From: Schizophyllum amplum
Lineage: Eukaryota > Basidiomycota > Agaricomycetes > Agaricales > Schizophyllaceae
Direction of reading: 5' to 3'
Assembly (NCBI GenBank): GCA_007026445.1
Contig: VDMD01000068.1
Span: 1 to 64,000 of the forward strand
DNA: 64,000 nt
A program made the translations under genes and the position numbers. Position 1 is the stretch's first letter. The number at the start of each line of letters is the position of its first letter. A model generated the notes under the pieces. That model searched no databases, was not told where the DNA came from, and worked only from the letters and a program-made list of their open reading frames with translations. Of the stretch, positions 21,001 to 32,252 are shown piece by piece.

Positions 21001-22245
21001 GCGGACGAGGACAAGGAGAAGACGGCCTTCCGCAGCCATATGGGCCTGTACCAGTTCAAACGCATGCCATTCGGCCTTCGTAACGGGCCGTCGGTCTTCC
21101 AACGAGTTATGCAAAGCGTCCTTTCACCGTACCTCTGGTTATTCGCTCTGGTGTATATCGACGATATCGTGATCTTCTCGAAATCTTGGGACGATCACCT
21201 GGTGCATCTAGAGAAGGTTCTCAGCGCCATCGCGGCGTCCGGCATCACCCTCTCGCCCAAGAAGTGTTTCATCGGCTTTTCGTCCATCTTGTTGTTGGGA
21301 CAGAAGGTGTCGCGGCTTGGCCTCTCCACCCACGAGGAGAAAATACAGGCCATCCAGGAACTTGAACGACCGAAGAACGTCGGCGACCTCCAGCGATTCC
21401 TGGGGATGGTCGTGTACTTCTCCATGTACATTCCGTTCTACTCCTACATCGCGTCGCCTCTCTTCCGCCTACTCAAGAAGGGCTGCAAGTGGGCTTGGGA
21501 AGCCGAGCATGAGATTGCGTTCCAGCAGGCGAAGGATGCGCTGATGGAAGCGCCGGTGCTGGGCCACCCCATGATGGGTCGACCATACCGTCTCTACACG
21601 GATGCCTCCGACTTCGCGCTGGGCGCCTGCCTACAGCAGGTCCAACCCATCAAGGTCGCCGACCTGCAAGGAACAGCGGCGTACAAGCGCCTGGAATCGG
21701 CTTGGTCGAAAGGCCTGCCGGTGCCTTCCATGTACACGACCTATAAGGACTCTGCTGAGCAGGACGCCCCGGATCAGTGGGCAGCCACTCTGGACGATAC
21801 GACAGTGCACGTCGAACGCGTTCTCATCTACTGGAGTCGTACTCTACAACCTGCGGAACGCAACTACAGTGCCACGGAACGTGAGGCATTGGGAGCGAAG
21901 GAAGCACTCGTGAAGTTTCAGCCAATTATCGAAGGCGAGCGCATCCTGCTCATCACCGATCACGCCGCTCTCCAGTGGGCGCGCGTCTACGAGAACGCAA
22001 ATCGGCGGCTCGCGGCGTGGGGGGCAGTGTTTGCAGCTTATCCCAACCTGCGGATCATACACAGGCCTGGGCGCATACACTCCAACGTGGACCCGCTGTC
22101 GCGTCTACCCCGCGTGCCGCCTCATAGCTCCCCAACGCGCGATCGAGCAGCGCACATCCCTGTCGATGAGTCTAAGTTGTCCTGGCGCCAAGCGGCGGAG
22201 GACTCGGACAAAGCGACTCCCGCCCCTCGCCACCTTATGCTGTAG
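17744..22245 (+). CDS. Capsid-protease-RT-RNase H ORF2 of the 22 kb Ty3 element, no integrase
   Basis: The frame is open from a TAG near 17743. Its first 110 codons are a Gly-Pro-rich linker (GGPPGGGG types), and the first Met-like codon is at 18139. Counting from 18139, a capsid-like domain lies at about 10-200 (WWRTLPFGARVQITSSWD). The zinc knuckle CFICTSPNHYARDC is near 293, and the retropepsin LDSGADLTLI near 485. RT with VYIDDIVIFS is near 1007, and RNase H with LYTDASDFALGACL near 1152. Reading then enters nested copy A at 22231 and stops at 22243-22245. Integrase, which should follow RNase H in a Ty3 pol, is missing. The enzymes would reverse transcribe the element RNA inside particles. 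Confidence 0.85.
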
Positions 22246-25200
22246 GTCATTAACTTAATGGACTGGATATGTCCCACCAACGCTTTTATATGTTGGTGGG
22301 CGCTATCCCAGCCCGGCAATTGCCGATCCTCGCAGGCCGGGACAGGCCTATTCGGGGCCGGGAAACCAGTCTAAAGAGGTATTATGGCGAAATATTTGCG
22401 GGGAAATACCTTTATGGGAGTTTTCCAGTATATTTATTGATTGGGATCATTTGTGGCGGCTCAGCGCCCGAGCGCGTGGCTGCCCCCTGGCTCGCGTGTG
22501 GTGTTGCTGGCGTGCCGAGCACGCGACCACCGCCCTGGCACTGCCACATCACGCGCGCGCGCCACAGCGATCGCGCCGCGCTGCTTCGTCGCTCCTCTGA
22601 ATACAATAATATATATACGTTTGTGAATACGATATATACACGCCGCACGCGCGAGCGCAACGTACGAGGGGGGCAGGTGGAGGTACGGTGTGTGTGTGGG
22701 TGATGAGTTCCTTCGCACAGGGATAGCATGGCGGCGTAAGCGCGCCTCTCCCGCTCGATCACGCCAGGGTGTGCGCATGCTACGCGTCTGGGTGGTATGG
22801 CGGTGGAGGTGGTGGTGGTGATGGGGAAACAGGCTTTGCGCCGTGTGTATGCAGCGCGAAGCCATCCCTCCACACGTGCGTGAGGTACGCTCGCAAACGC
22901 GTTGAGCGCGCCGAGTTTGCGAATGGCGGGGGCCGCGCGCGGGGCGCGGGTGGGGTGCGCGGGAGAAGGAGTGGGGAGGGAAGGCCGACCGGCGGCGAGA
23001 GGAATGCGAGGGGGGGCGGCAGCATGGGTATTGTCGAGTTTGGCCGAGTACGATGCCAGCCGCCCCCTCGCCTCCAGCTGCGCGTCAGCGCCCGCCGTTG
23101 TTTGCCAACCCCAAACGACCCAATACCTCACTTGGCGAAGGTGGTAACGGGCGTCTGGGATGGGCGAGCGGGGCGGGCGCTGATGCATGGTGAGGGTTAC
23201 GGGAGCGGCAGGCGGGGCGGGCGCTGATGCGTGATGGGGGGCGCGGAGGCGGCGGGCGTCTCTCTGACGTGTCGAATGGGTGCTTGAGGGTGTTATAGGC
23301 GGTCCCGCGCGCCGGCCTCGCCTGCGAACGCACACAATGCGGTGCGTGCGTGCGTTCGGAAGTGACGCGGAAAATTTTGTCAGTGTCGTTTTTATAGCGC
23401 AACCATTGTGACGCACCTTTGAGGGCTCCTATGAGCCCTCGCGCCCCTTATTCTGTCGCCTCGTTTGTTTGCGGCCTTGAGGTGAGTTAAACGGGGAGGC
23501 GGCGGTCGGGCGACGTGGTGGCTGGGGGCAAGAGCGGACGCGACGCGTGACATCACGCGTCGCGTCGATCTGCGCGCTTCGAGTCGATTTGCGCGTGTCG
23601 CGTCCCGCCGGAGAGGACGATCACATCTGTACTGTATGTAAGTATGTAAGATCAATGGGGAACTACGACGCACCTGCAGCGCGTTCGCGCGCGCGTCCGC
23701 CTTGTCATCCCGCGCTCTTGACCGCGCTGCGACGCGTATATCTGTCAAAGATCTTTGTATTTGTTTTTTTTCGACTGGGCGCGATCGTTTCGTGAGAGGA
23801 GAGGATGGCGGGGGCCAGCCGCAGGGCCGGGGGAGCGGTGGTCGAACGCTGAGAAGCGCTGATCACGCACGTACGGCGACTCGGACCGGCCCACCGAACC
23901 TCGCCGCCGACGTGCTCGACGACCATAGCGGCGTTTCGGACGCCTTCCGATGCAGAATTAAAACCTGTAGCCTGTAGAGTACATATACCTGTCTGAATAC
24001 ATGAAAAGAGAACTGGAATTGCGTTACAATTGAGAATTATACACTGCAAAAGTTCTGAGCAGACGTTGCTCAGATCTCACTGTTTCTTAAGGTGTCGAAC
24101 AGTACATTCTGGGCTGCCATCTGAAGGCTCAGCTACAGTCAAAGTTGGAGCATGTTTCTATACTCTTACTGTATCATATACAGGCTGATTTGGAGCTTCA
24201 ATCTTTCCAGATAAATCAAAATGGACTGAATAGTGCTTGAGGACAGTGATCTTTGGGTAATACAATGGCATGTCACTATATTGCTGACCCCATGGCTTTA
24301 CAGAGACTGTATAGGGCAATAACTAATATAGAATCACGTACATCTACACAGGATCGAGTCGATCTGACGCCTCCGCGCCCTGCAATCGCGCTGCGTCTCG
24401 TCCCGAACGCGCTCATTTCGAGCGCGTTCGTGACGTGACGTAACACGATCGTCCCTCCTCCCGCCGCCATCCGCGACCCGCCCGCCGCTCAACAGCGGCT
24501 CAATGGGCAGTGCTCCTTCGGGATACGGTAGAGGGGACTCAAGAGGAGTCTCCCTCAGGTGCGTGGCCATCAAAGCCCACGAACAGGAACTCAAATACGC
24601 GCAGATACAGTAGCTGCAGAGCACGACTGGCATTTCGTGCTCTGCAGCCTTCCTAGCCTGTACGCATCCCCCTTCGCAAACCCAAACACACCCCCGGCAC
24701 CCCACGCGACCCCCGCACTGTACGCTAGCAGCCGCCCGCCCGCCGTCGTCCACCACCGCTCGCCCCATACGCGTCATGGAGGCGGTCTGTCGCCGCCTCC
24801 CTGACGTGTCCCCACCCTCTGTCACGTCCGATCAGGACTGCAGTAGTTATGGGAGGGTGCGCGCTGGTTCTCGGTGATGACGGGGCCCCTCTGCAACGGA
24901 GGGACCGCTTAGGGATCGCGTACGCGCCACCGACCGCGCCACCCTCCACCACGCCCCCACCACCGCCGCGTGCCCAGCGCCGGATCCCATAACGAAGCGG
25001 GAGGCGTAGCGCTACGTGCCAAGGCCACGTGCGACTGTCCGTCGCCTCCGCCGCATCCGCCGCCGCCGCACCTGCACGCACATCAAACACATCCCCCTCC
25101 CCCATCCCGCGCTACGAGCGACCTTCCGGGTGTGTCTGCTCACATCCTTCGCGCTCAAGGTGCCCCCCTACTGATCTAGACTCAGCAACGCGTTAATTGT

Positions 25201-25971
25201 CGCTGCTGCGATTCGCACACGCGCGCGCGCCCGAATATGCCGCGCGCCGCGGCGCCCTAGCCCCCCCTCCCCCTCCCCCTCGCATCTAGCGTGCGCAGTG
25301 GTATTGGCAGGCACGTCTCAGTGGAGACGTCGCCTACCAACCACCGCTTATGCTTTCGATTGCGCAGGGGTCGGCAGCGCCGCCGCACACGCCACCGATC
25401 GAGCGCGCAGCGTGCCCCGCCCCTCCCCCTCTCCTGATTCCCTCTCGCCCCTCCCCTCTCCGGGAGTTCCTCAATCACATGTTCATATGTCCAGATCCAT
25501 ATATGATGCTCACCGCCCGCCGCGCGACGTGCATGCCGCCCGCGAAAATTTTCGTGCACACTGTACGCCCTTTTTATTCGTTTTTATTCGTTTATTTTGA
25601 GAATTGTATGTATATACAGTGTAAATAGTATGACTGCATGCCCTTTATGCAGAAGCGCGCGGCAGATGGACTGCAGAGGGGGCCTGCGCGCGGGGGCGGT
25701 ACGTTGCGCTGCGCGCGCACGTGGCCGGCAGAGCCCGAGCGCCAGCGCGTGGCAAAAATAATCGCGCGCGCAGCGTTTAATTAGCCATCAATTCATGATT
25801 TCCTATTAATTCTGGGCCCCGGCAGCCTACCTGCCATTTACAGCGGGTCCTGGAGGGCTCCCGGGCAGCCGGCCTCGGAGAATTCCGGCCTGGGATAACG
25901 CCCACCAACATATAAAAGCATCGGTCGGACATATCCCAGTCCATTAAGTTAATGGCTTACAGCAGCAGCTG
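22231..25971 (-). mobile_element. Nested 3.74 kb inverted-repeat element, copy A (reverse)
   Basis: This 3741 bp copy is inverted relative to B and C. The left end reads CACCTTATGCTGTAGGTCAT; the right end, read inward on the minus strand, is CAGCTGCTGCTGTAAGCCAT. The terminal inverted repeats continue as TAACTTAATGGACTGG for about 60-80 bp in all. It is 2 bp shorter than B, explained by one C fewer in each of two C-runs. Unlike B and C it has no target duplication: left flank CCCTCGC, right flank GAACACG. It separates RNase H from the third ORF of the host retrotransposon. No transposase is encoded; the longest frames are biased GC reading. Confidence 0.85.
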
Positions 25972-28377
25972 GAACACGCCCAGTACTACAGGCCCGGATA
26001 CCCTCACTTGGCTTTCGTGCGACGGACCTCCCCTGATCTCGCTGGGCGATACCCCTCGTATCGAGTAGTTTTCCACTCGGGGAACACGGAGGTAGAGGCG
26101 AGCTCTAACCAGTGTTGCGCCACCTCCGCGTTCGTCGACGCCCTGCTCACCGAGAACGCCGAGCATGAGACGGTCATGCTTCGTCTCGCGGACGTTACGA
26201 GCCAAGCGTGGCCGGACGTCGCGACCCACCGTCCTTCCTACCCCAGCGAAAGCGACATCCGTATGCTGCGATCGCTCGCCAGCATGGACGACTACGTCGA
26301 TCTGGTCACGCATGTACAGCGTGGCCTACGCGTCAAGTTGGCTTGGATAGAACTCGCCCGCCTGCTACAAGAGGACGGGCGCCGTTTACCCGTGCAAGAG
26401 CTACGACGGCGCGGACCTCTTGACGCGAACATGTCCTTCCTCGGTGTCTGGATCAACACGGCACCCTTGGACGAAGGCTTATGGCTCTACATTCGCGGGC
26501 GCGTGCCGATTTTCGTGGCAGCCCCGTCCCGTACGCCTTCATCAGCTCAGGACGCTGTCAGCCCCCTCCGTCGCTTGGCATCGCGTACGGTCAGTCGCAC
26601 GGTGGTGGACGCCGCGCTGCCACAAGCGTCCAGCTACTCTCCTCCTCGTCCCCCGGCTGCCACACCTCGTCCTCGGGGCACCTTCCTTGCGCAAGCCAAG
26701 AACATCGGGTGGAAGGAGCACCCCCACCTCGACCACGACGTGCTAGAGGTCGAGGGCTTTCCGTACGGCTGGATACAAACGCCGTCTGTCCCAGCGGCCC
26801 GTACCGCTCGCAACTGGGATAACTGGGCTGAGAGCACGGATTGGCTCGGCGAGCCATGCTTCCTCAAGGTGGCAGCCAAGAAGGTCTCGTCCGTCTGTGA
26901 CGGCAATGTCGTGGTGTACGACGAGGAGAACTCGCGTCGCTATACCCTGGAGCGGCCCCTCGCTTACGAAGGGCTCATCGATGCGGGGACATTTGGATGG
27001 CTGCTACCGCGCTGGCCTCACTACTTCACGCAGTTCGTCGACTCCACGGACCAGCTGCTGCTGTAAGCCATTAACTTAATGGACTGGGATATGTCCGACC
27101 GATGCTTTTATATGTTGGTGGGCGTTATCCCAGGCCGGAATTCTCCGAGGCCGGCTGCCCGGGAGCCCTCCGGGACCCGCTGTAAATGGCAGGTAGGCTG
27201 CCGGGGCCCAGAATTAATAGGAAATCATGAATTGATGGCTAATTAAACGCTGCGCGCGCGATTATTTTTGCCACGCGCTGGCGCTCGGGCTCTGCCGGCC
27301 ACGTGCGCGCGCAGCGCAACGTACCGCCCCCGCGCGCAGGCCCCCTCTGCAGTCCATCTGCCGCGCGCTTCTGCATAAAGGGCATGCAGTCATACTATTT
27401 ACACTGTATATACATACAATTCTCAAAATAAACGAATAAAAACGAATAAAAAGGGCGTACAGTGTGCACGAAAATTTTCGCGGGCGGCATGCACGTCGCG
27501 CGGCGGGCGGTGAGCATCATATATGGATCTGGACATATGAACATGTGATTGAGGAACTCCCGGAGAGGGGAGGGGCGAGAGGGAATCAGGAGAGGGGGAG
27601 GGGCGGGGCACGCTGCGCGCTCGATCGGTGGCGTGTGCGGCGGCGCTGCCGACCCCTGCGCAATCGAAAGCATAAGCGGTGGTTGGTAGGCGACGTCTCC
27701 ACTGAGACGTGCCTGCCAATACCACTGCGCACGCTAGATGCGAGGGGGGAGGGGGAGGGGGGGCTAGGGCGCCGCGGCGCGCGGCATATTCGGGCGCGCG
27801 CGCGTGTGCGAATCGCAGCAGCGACAATTAACGCGTTGCTGAGTCTAGATCAGTAGGGGGGCACCTTGAGCGCGAAGGATGTGAGCAGACACACCCGGAA
27901 GGTCGCTCGTAGCGCGGGATGGGGGGAGGGGGATGTGTTTGATGTGCGTGCAGGTGCGGCGGCGGCGGATGCGGCGGAGGCGACGGACAGTCGCACGTGG
28001 CCTTGGCACGTAGCGCTACGCCTCCCGCTTCGTTATGGGATCCGGCGCTGGGCACGCGGCGGTGGTGGGGGCGTGGTGGAGGGTGGCGCGGTCGGTGGCG
28101 CGTACGCGATCCCTAAGCGGTCCCTCCGTTGCAGAGGGGCCCCGTCATCACCGAGAACCAGCGCGCACCCTCCCATAACTACTGCAGTCCTGATCGGACG
28201 TGACAGAGGGTGGGGACACGTCAGGGAGGCGGCGACAGACCGCCTCCATGACGCGTATGGGGCGAGCGGTGGTGGACGACGGCGGGCGGGCGGCTGCTAG
28301 CGTACAGTGCGGGGGTCGCGTGGGGTGCCGGGGGTGTGTTTGGGTTTGCGAAGGGGGATGCGTACAGGCTAGGAAGG

Positions 28378-28411
28378 CTGCAGAGCACGAAATGCCAGTC
28401 GTGCTCTGCAG
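28378..28411. other. Perfect stem-loop, 13 bp arms (copy B)
   Basis: CTGCAGAGCACGA at 28378-28390 pairs exactly with 28399-28411 around an 8-base loop. The same structure is present in copies A and C. It is not a terminator or tRNA of a kind I recognise. Confidence 0.85.
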
Positions 28412-28595
28412 CTACTGTATCTGCGCGTATTTGAGTTCCTGTTCGTGGGCTTTGATGGCCACGCACCTGAGGGAGACTCCTCTTGAGTCCCCTCTACCGT
28501 ATCCCGAAGGAGCACTGCCCATTGAGCCGCTGTTGAGCGGCGGGCGGGTCGCGGATGGCGGCGGGAGGAGGGACGATCGTGTTACGTCACGTCAC

Positions 28596-28620
28596 GAACG
28601 CGCTCGAAATGAGCGCGTTC
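28596..28620. other. Perfect stem-loop, 10 bp arms (copy B)
   Basis: GAACGCGCTC pairs with GAGCGCGTTC around the loop GAAAT. It is also present in A and C. It lies shortly before the AT-rich coding-like fossil. Confidence 0.85.
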
Positions 28621-28702
28621 GGGACGAGACGCAGCGCGATTGCAGGGCGCGGAGGCGTCAGATCGACTCGATCCTGTGTAGATGTACGTGATTCTATATT
28701 AG

Positions 28703-28948
28703 TTATTGCCCTATACAGTCTCTGTAAAGCCATGGGGTCAGCAATATAGTGACATGCCATTGTATTACCCAAAGATCACTGTCCTCAAGCACTATTCAGT
28801 CCATTTTGATTTATCTGGAAAGATTGAAGCTCCAAATCAGCCTGTATATGATACAGTAAGAGTATAGAAACATGCTCCAACTTTGACTGTAGCTGAGCCT
28901 TCAGATGGCAGCCCAGAATGTACTGTTCGACACCTTAAGAAACAGTGA
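28703..28948 (+). pseudogene. AT-rich coding-like fossil inside copy B (also in A and C)
   Basis: One frame reads 54 codons, a TAG at 28865-28867, 26 more codons and a TGA. The translation looks like real protein: YTVSVKPWGQQYSDMPLYYP, then KITVLKHYSVHFDLSGKIEA, and after the stop HAPTLTVAEPSDGSPEC. Base composition is strikingly AT-rich against the GC-rich surroundings. The same sequence lies at about 24077-24322 (minus strand, copy A) and 33904-34149 (copy C) with the same internal stop. I do not recognise the family. It may be captured from another gene or element before the family amplified. Confidence 0.5.
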
Positions 28949-29458
28949 GATCTGAGCAACGTCTGCTCAGAACTTTTGCAGTGTATAATTCTCAATTGTA
29001 ACGCAATTCCAGTTCTCTTTTCATGTATTCAGACAGGTATATGTACTCTACAGGCTACAGGTTTTAATTCTGCATCGGAAGGCGTCCGAAACGCCGCTAT
29101 GGTCGTCGAGCACGTCGGCGGCGAGGTTCGGTGGGCCGGTCCGAGTCGCCGTACGTGCGTGATCAGCGCTTCTCAGCGTTCGACCACCGCTCCCCCGGCC
29201 CTGCGGCTGGCCCCCGCCATCCTCTCCTCTCACGAAACGATCGCGCCCAGTCGAAAAAAAACAAATACAAAGATCTTTGACAGATATACGCGTCGCAGCG
29301 CGGTCAAGAGCGCGGGATGACAAGGCGGACGCGCGCGCGAACGCGCTGCAGGTGCGTCGTAGTTCCCCATTGATCTTACATACTTACATACAGTACAGAT
29401 GTGATCGTCCTCTCCGGCGGGACGCGACACGCGCAAATCGACTCGAAGCGCGCAGATC

Positions 29459-29488
29459 GACGCGACGCGTGATGTCACGCGTCGCGTC
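29459..29488. other. Near-palindrome, 14 bp arms and 2-base loop (copy B)
   Basis: GACGCGACGCGTGA at 29459-29472 pairs perfectly with 29475-29488 around TG. Such a tight palindrome can extrude as a cruciform. It is present in all three copies. Confidence 0.85.
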
Positions 29489-32252
29489 CGCTCTTGCCCC
29501 CAGCCACCACGTCGCCCGACCGCCGCCTCCCCGTTTAACTCACCTCAAGGCCGCAAACAAACGAGGCGACAGAATAAGGGGCGCGAGGGCTCATAGGAGC
29601 CCTCAAAGGTGCGTCACAATGGTTGCGCTATAAAAACGACACTGACAAAATTTTCCGCGTCACTTCCGAACGCACGCACGCACCGCATTGTGTGCGTTCG
29701 CAGGCGAGGCCGGCGCGCGGGACCGCCTATAACACCCTCAAGCACCCATTCGACACGTCAGAGAGACGCCCGCCGCCTCCGCGCCCCCCATCACGCATCA
29801 GCGCCCGCCCCGCCTGCCGCTCCCGTAACCCTCACCATGCATCAGCGCCCGCCCCGCTCGCCCATCCCAGACGCCCGTTACCACCTTCGCCAAGTGAGGT
29901 ATTGGGTCGTTTGGGGTTGGCAAACAACGGCGGGCGCTGACGCGCAGCTGGAGGCGAGGGGGCGGCTGGCATCGTACTCGGCCAAACTCGACAATACCCA
30001 TGCTGCCGCCCCCCCTCGCATTCCTCTCGCCGCCGGTCGGCCTTCCCTCCCCACTCCTTCTCCCGCGCACCCCACCCGCGCCCCGCGCGCGGCCCCCGCC
30101 ATTCGCAAACTCGGCGCGCTCAACGCGTTTGCGAGCGTACCTCACGCACGTGTGGAGGGATGGCTTCGCGCTGCATACACACGGCGCAAAGCCTGTTTCC
30201 CCATCACCACCACCACCTCCACCGCCATACCACCCAGACGCGTAGCATGCGCACACCCTGGCGTGATCGAGCGGGAGAGGCGCGCTTACGCCGCCATGCT
30301 ATCCCTGTGCGAAGGAACTCATCACCCACACACACACCGTACCTCCACCTGCCCCCCTCGTACGTTGCGCTCGCGCGTGCGGCGTGTATATATCGTATTC
30401 ACAAACGTATATATATTATTGTATTCAGAGGAGCGACGAAGCAGCGCGGCGCGATCGCTGTGGCGCGCGCGCGTGATGTGGCAGTGCCAGGGCGGTGGTC
30501 GCGTGCTCGGCACGCCAGCAACACCACACGCGAGCCAGGGGGCAGCCACGCGCTCGGGCGCTGAGCCGCCACAAATGATCCCAATCAATAAATATACTGG
30601 AAAACTCCCATAAAGGTATTTCCCCGCAAATATTTCGCCATAATACCTCTTTAGACTGGTTTCCCGGCCCCGAATAGGCCTGTCCCGGCCTGCGAGGATC
30701 GGCAATTGCCGGGCTGGGATAGCGCCCACCAACATATAAAAGCGTTGGTGGGACATATCCAGTCCATTAAGTTAATGACCTACAGCATAAGGTGCACGGA
30801 CGCCGCTGACTACCAACCGCGGGCGGCCGGTCGCTGGGTTTATGCCACCGCGAACCCGGGTGAGCGTTTCTCGGGCCTCGTTCAGGTTCGTCCTGCCCCT
30901 CCTCGGCCGCACGACCCCCAGAACCCACGAGCGGACGAGGAGGAGACCATCAGCTTGGGGTCGAGGGACGACGACTGGGCTGGCTTACCCGGTGGGGATC
31001 CTCCAGCTGCGCCTCCTGTGGCGTCTGGAGCTCAACTACAGCCTGCGCCTATTGCGGCGAGGACTGGCGTTGCGCCCGGCTCCTCTCAGCCGACCGACGT
31101 CCGGATGTCGTCTCCCGTCCCGGGCGCCTCTATGGACATCGACCCCCGTCCGACTACGCCGGCATCGGGACGGCCACCCACTCCTCCGATACTTGAAGCC
31201 GAGATACAAGATGCGGTACGACGCTTCAGCGAATGGCAAACTTCATTCGCCCCTGACCGTTGGACGCACGAGCCGCCTCGCTCATCGCGGCTGGCGTCGA
31301 CCGTACGAGGGCGCTTCGCGTATTACGTGCGCGTCACGCCATTCGCGGCGCTGTCATGGCCTGCCTTCCTGCGTGGTCTCACTCAGGCGGCGCATTTCCA
31401 GACTATCGAGATCGACGCCGCCTTCCGCGCGATCGAGGACGGCAACGTCGTGTTTGGGCTTACCCTTCCCGACGTCCGGCTGGCGGACGCCCTGGTGACC
31501 ACCTTCCAGCAGCATGGGATCGCAGGCGCCGGTGCGGCGGCACGTACCTTGCAGGTCTCCGAGTTCTCGGCGCTGGCCACCAGGGGACAATCCGCCTACC
31601 GATGGGAACGACCCCCGATGGCCCCGCAAACCCGTGCGGCCTGGTACCGCTCGGGCGCAGGGCGCGGTCCCTACGCCAGGCCGCGGCGCTCTCCGTCTCC
31701 GCCCCGTCCTCGCCGGTCGCCTTCGCCCGCTCGCTCATGGCGACGACGTCGTTCGCCTTCTCCGCCACGCCGTCGTTCGCCGTCCCCGCGTCGCAGGGAC
31801 GCTTCTCCACGACGGCGGCGGTTGAGTCCGCGTGCTCGCCGCTCACCCGTGCGGCGCACCATTTCGCCTAGCCGACGTTCTCGCAGTCCAGTCGGGTGGG
31901 GTTCACCCGGTCGTGCGTGGGGTAGCGCATCCGACAACGGCTGGGGGGCGCGCAGCAGCGTCAACGAGTGGGCGCAAGGCGCCAGTACCGCAGCGCCTAC
32001 AGAGGCGGCGGCTACTCCGTCAGCCACGACGACGGGCCCGACAAGGACGCCCGTTGCACCACCAGTGGCGAACTCACCGGCAGGGCCTTCAGAGGCCACC
32101 GTGAGTAGCGCCGTCGTGCAGCCCTCCCGGCTGACGTTGAACCTTCACGCACCCCTCCCTCAGCCCCCGACGGTGACCTTTCCTGCGTGGCCCTTGCCGG
32201 ATCTGCCCCACGACTACCACTACGGCATCTTTTGTCGCATGATGGCTGCCTG

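Larger units (their letters stand above)
27052..30794 (+). mobile_element. Nested 3.74 kb inverted-repeat element, copy B
   Basis: This 3743 bp copy is flanked by the perfect 7 bp duplication CACGGAC at 27045-27051 and 30795-30801. Its ends are CAGCTGCTGCTGTAAGCC and ...GACCTACAGCATAAGGTG. The interior is GC-rich with a roughly 400 bp AT-rich island, many perfect stem-loops and no recognisable transposase. It is therefore a non-autonomous DNA transposon by structure. A 7 bp duplication does not by itself fix the superfamily. The terminal sequence includes a subterminal hairpin with CCCACCAAC at 30725-30733 and GTTGGTGGG at 30744-30752. Confidence 0.88.

Noticed and set aside
29609..30613. 334-codon frame in copy B, with its equivalents in copies A and C, as a transposase
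   Set aside because: Composition is Arg/Pro/Ala/Ser-biased, as expected of GC-rich DNA. It has no conserved acidic triad, zinc finger or DNA-binding motif, and copy C breaks it by a one-base homopolymer change.
30706..30785. First 27 codons of the frame that begins in copy B as part of the third ORF
   Set aside because: They lie inside the nested element's terminal repeat; the retrotransposon frame resumes only after the 7 bp duplication at 30795-30801.
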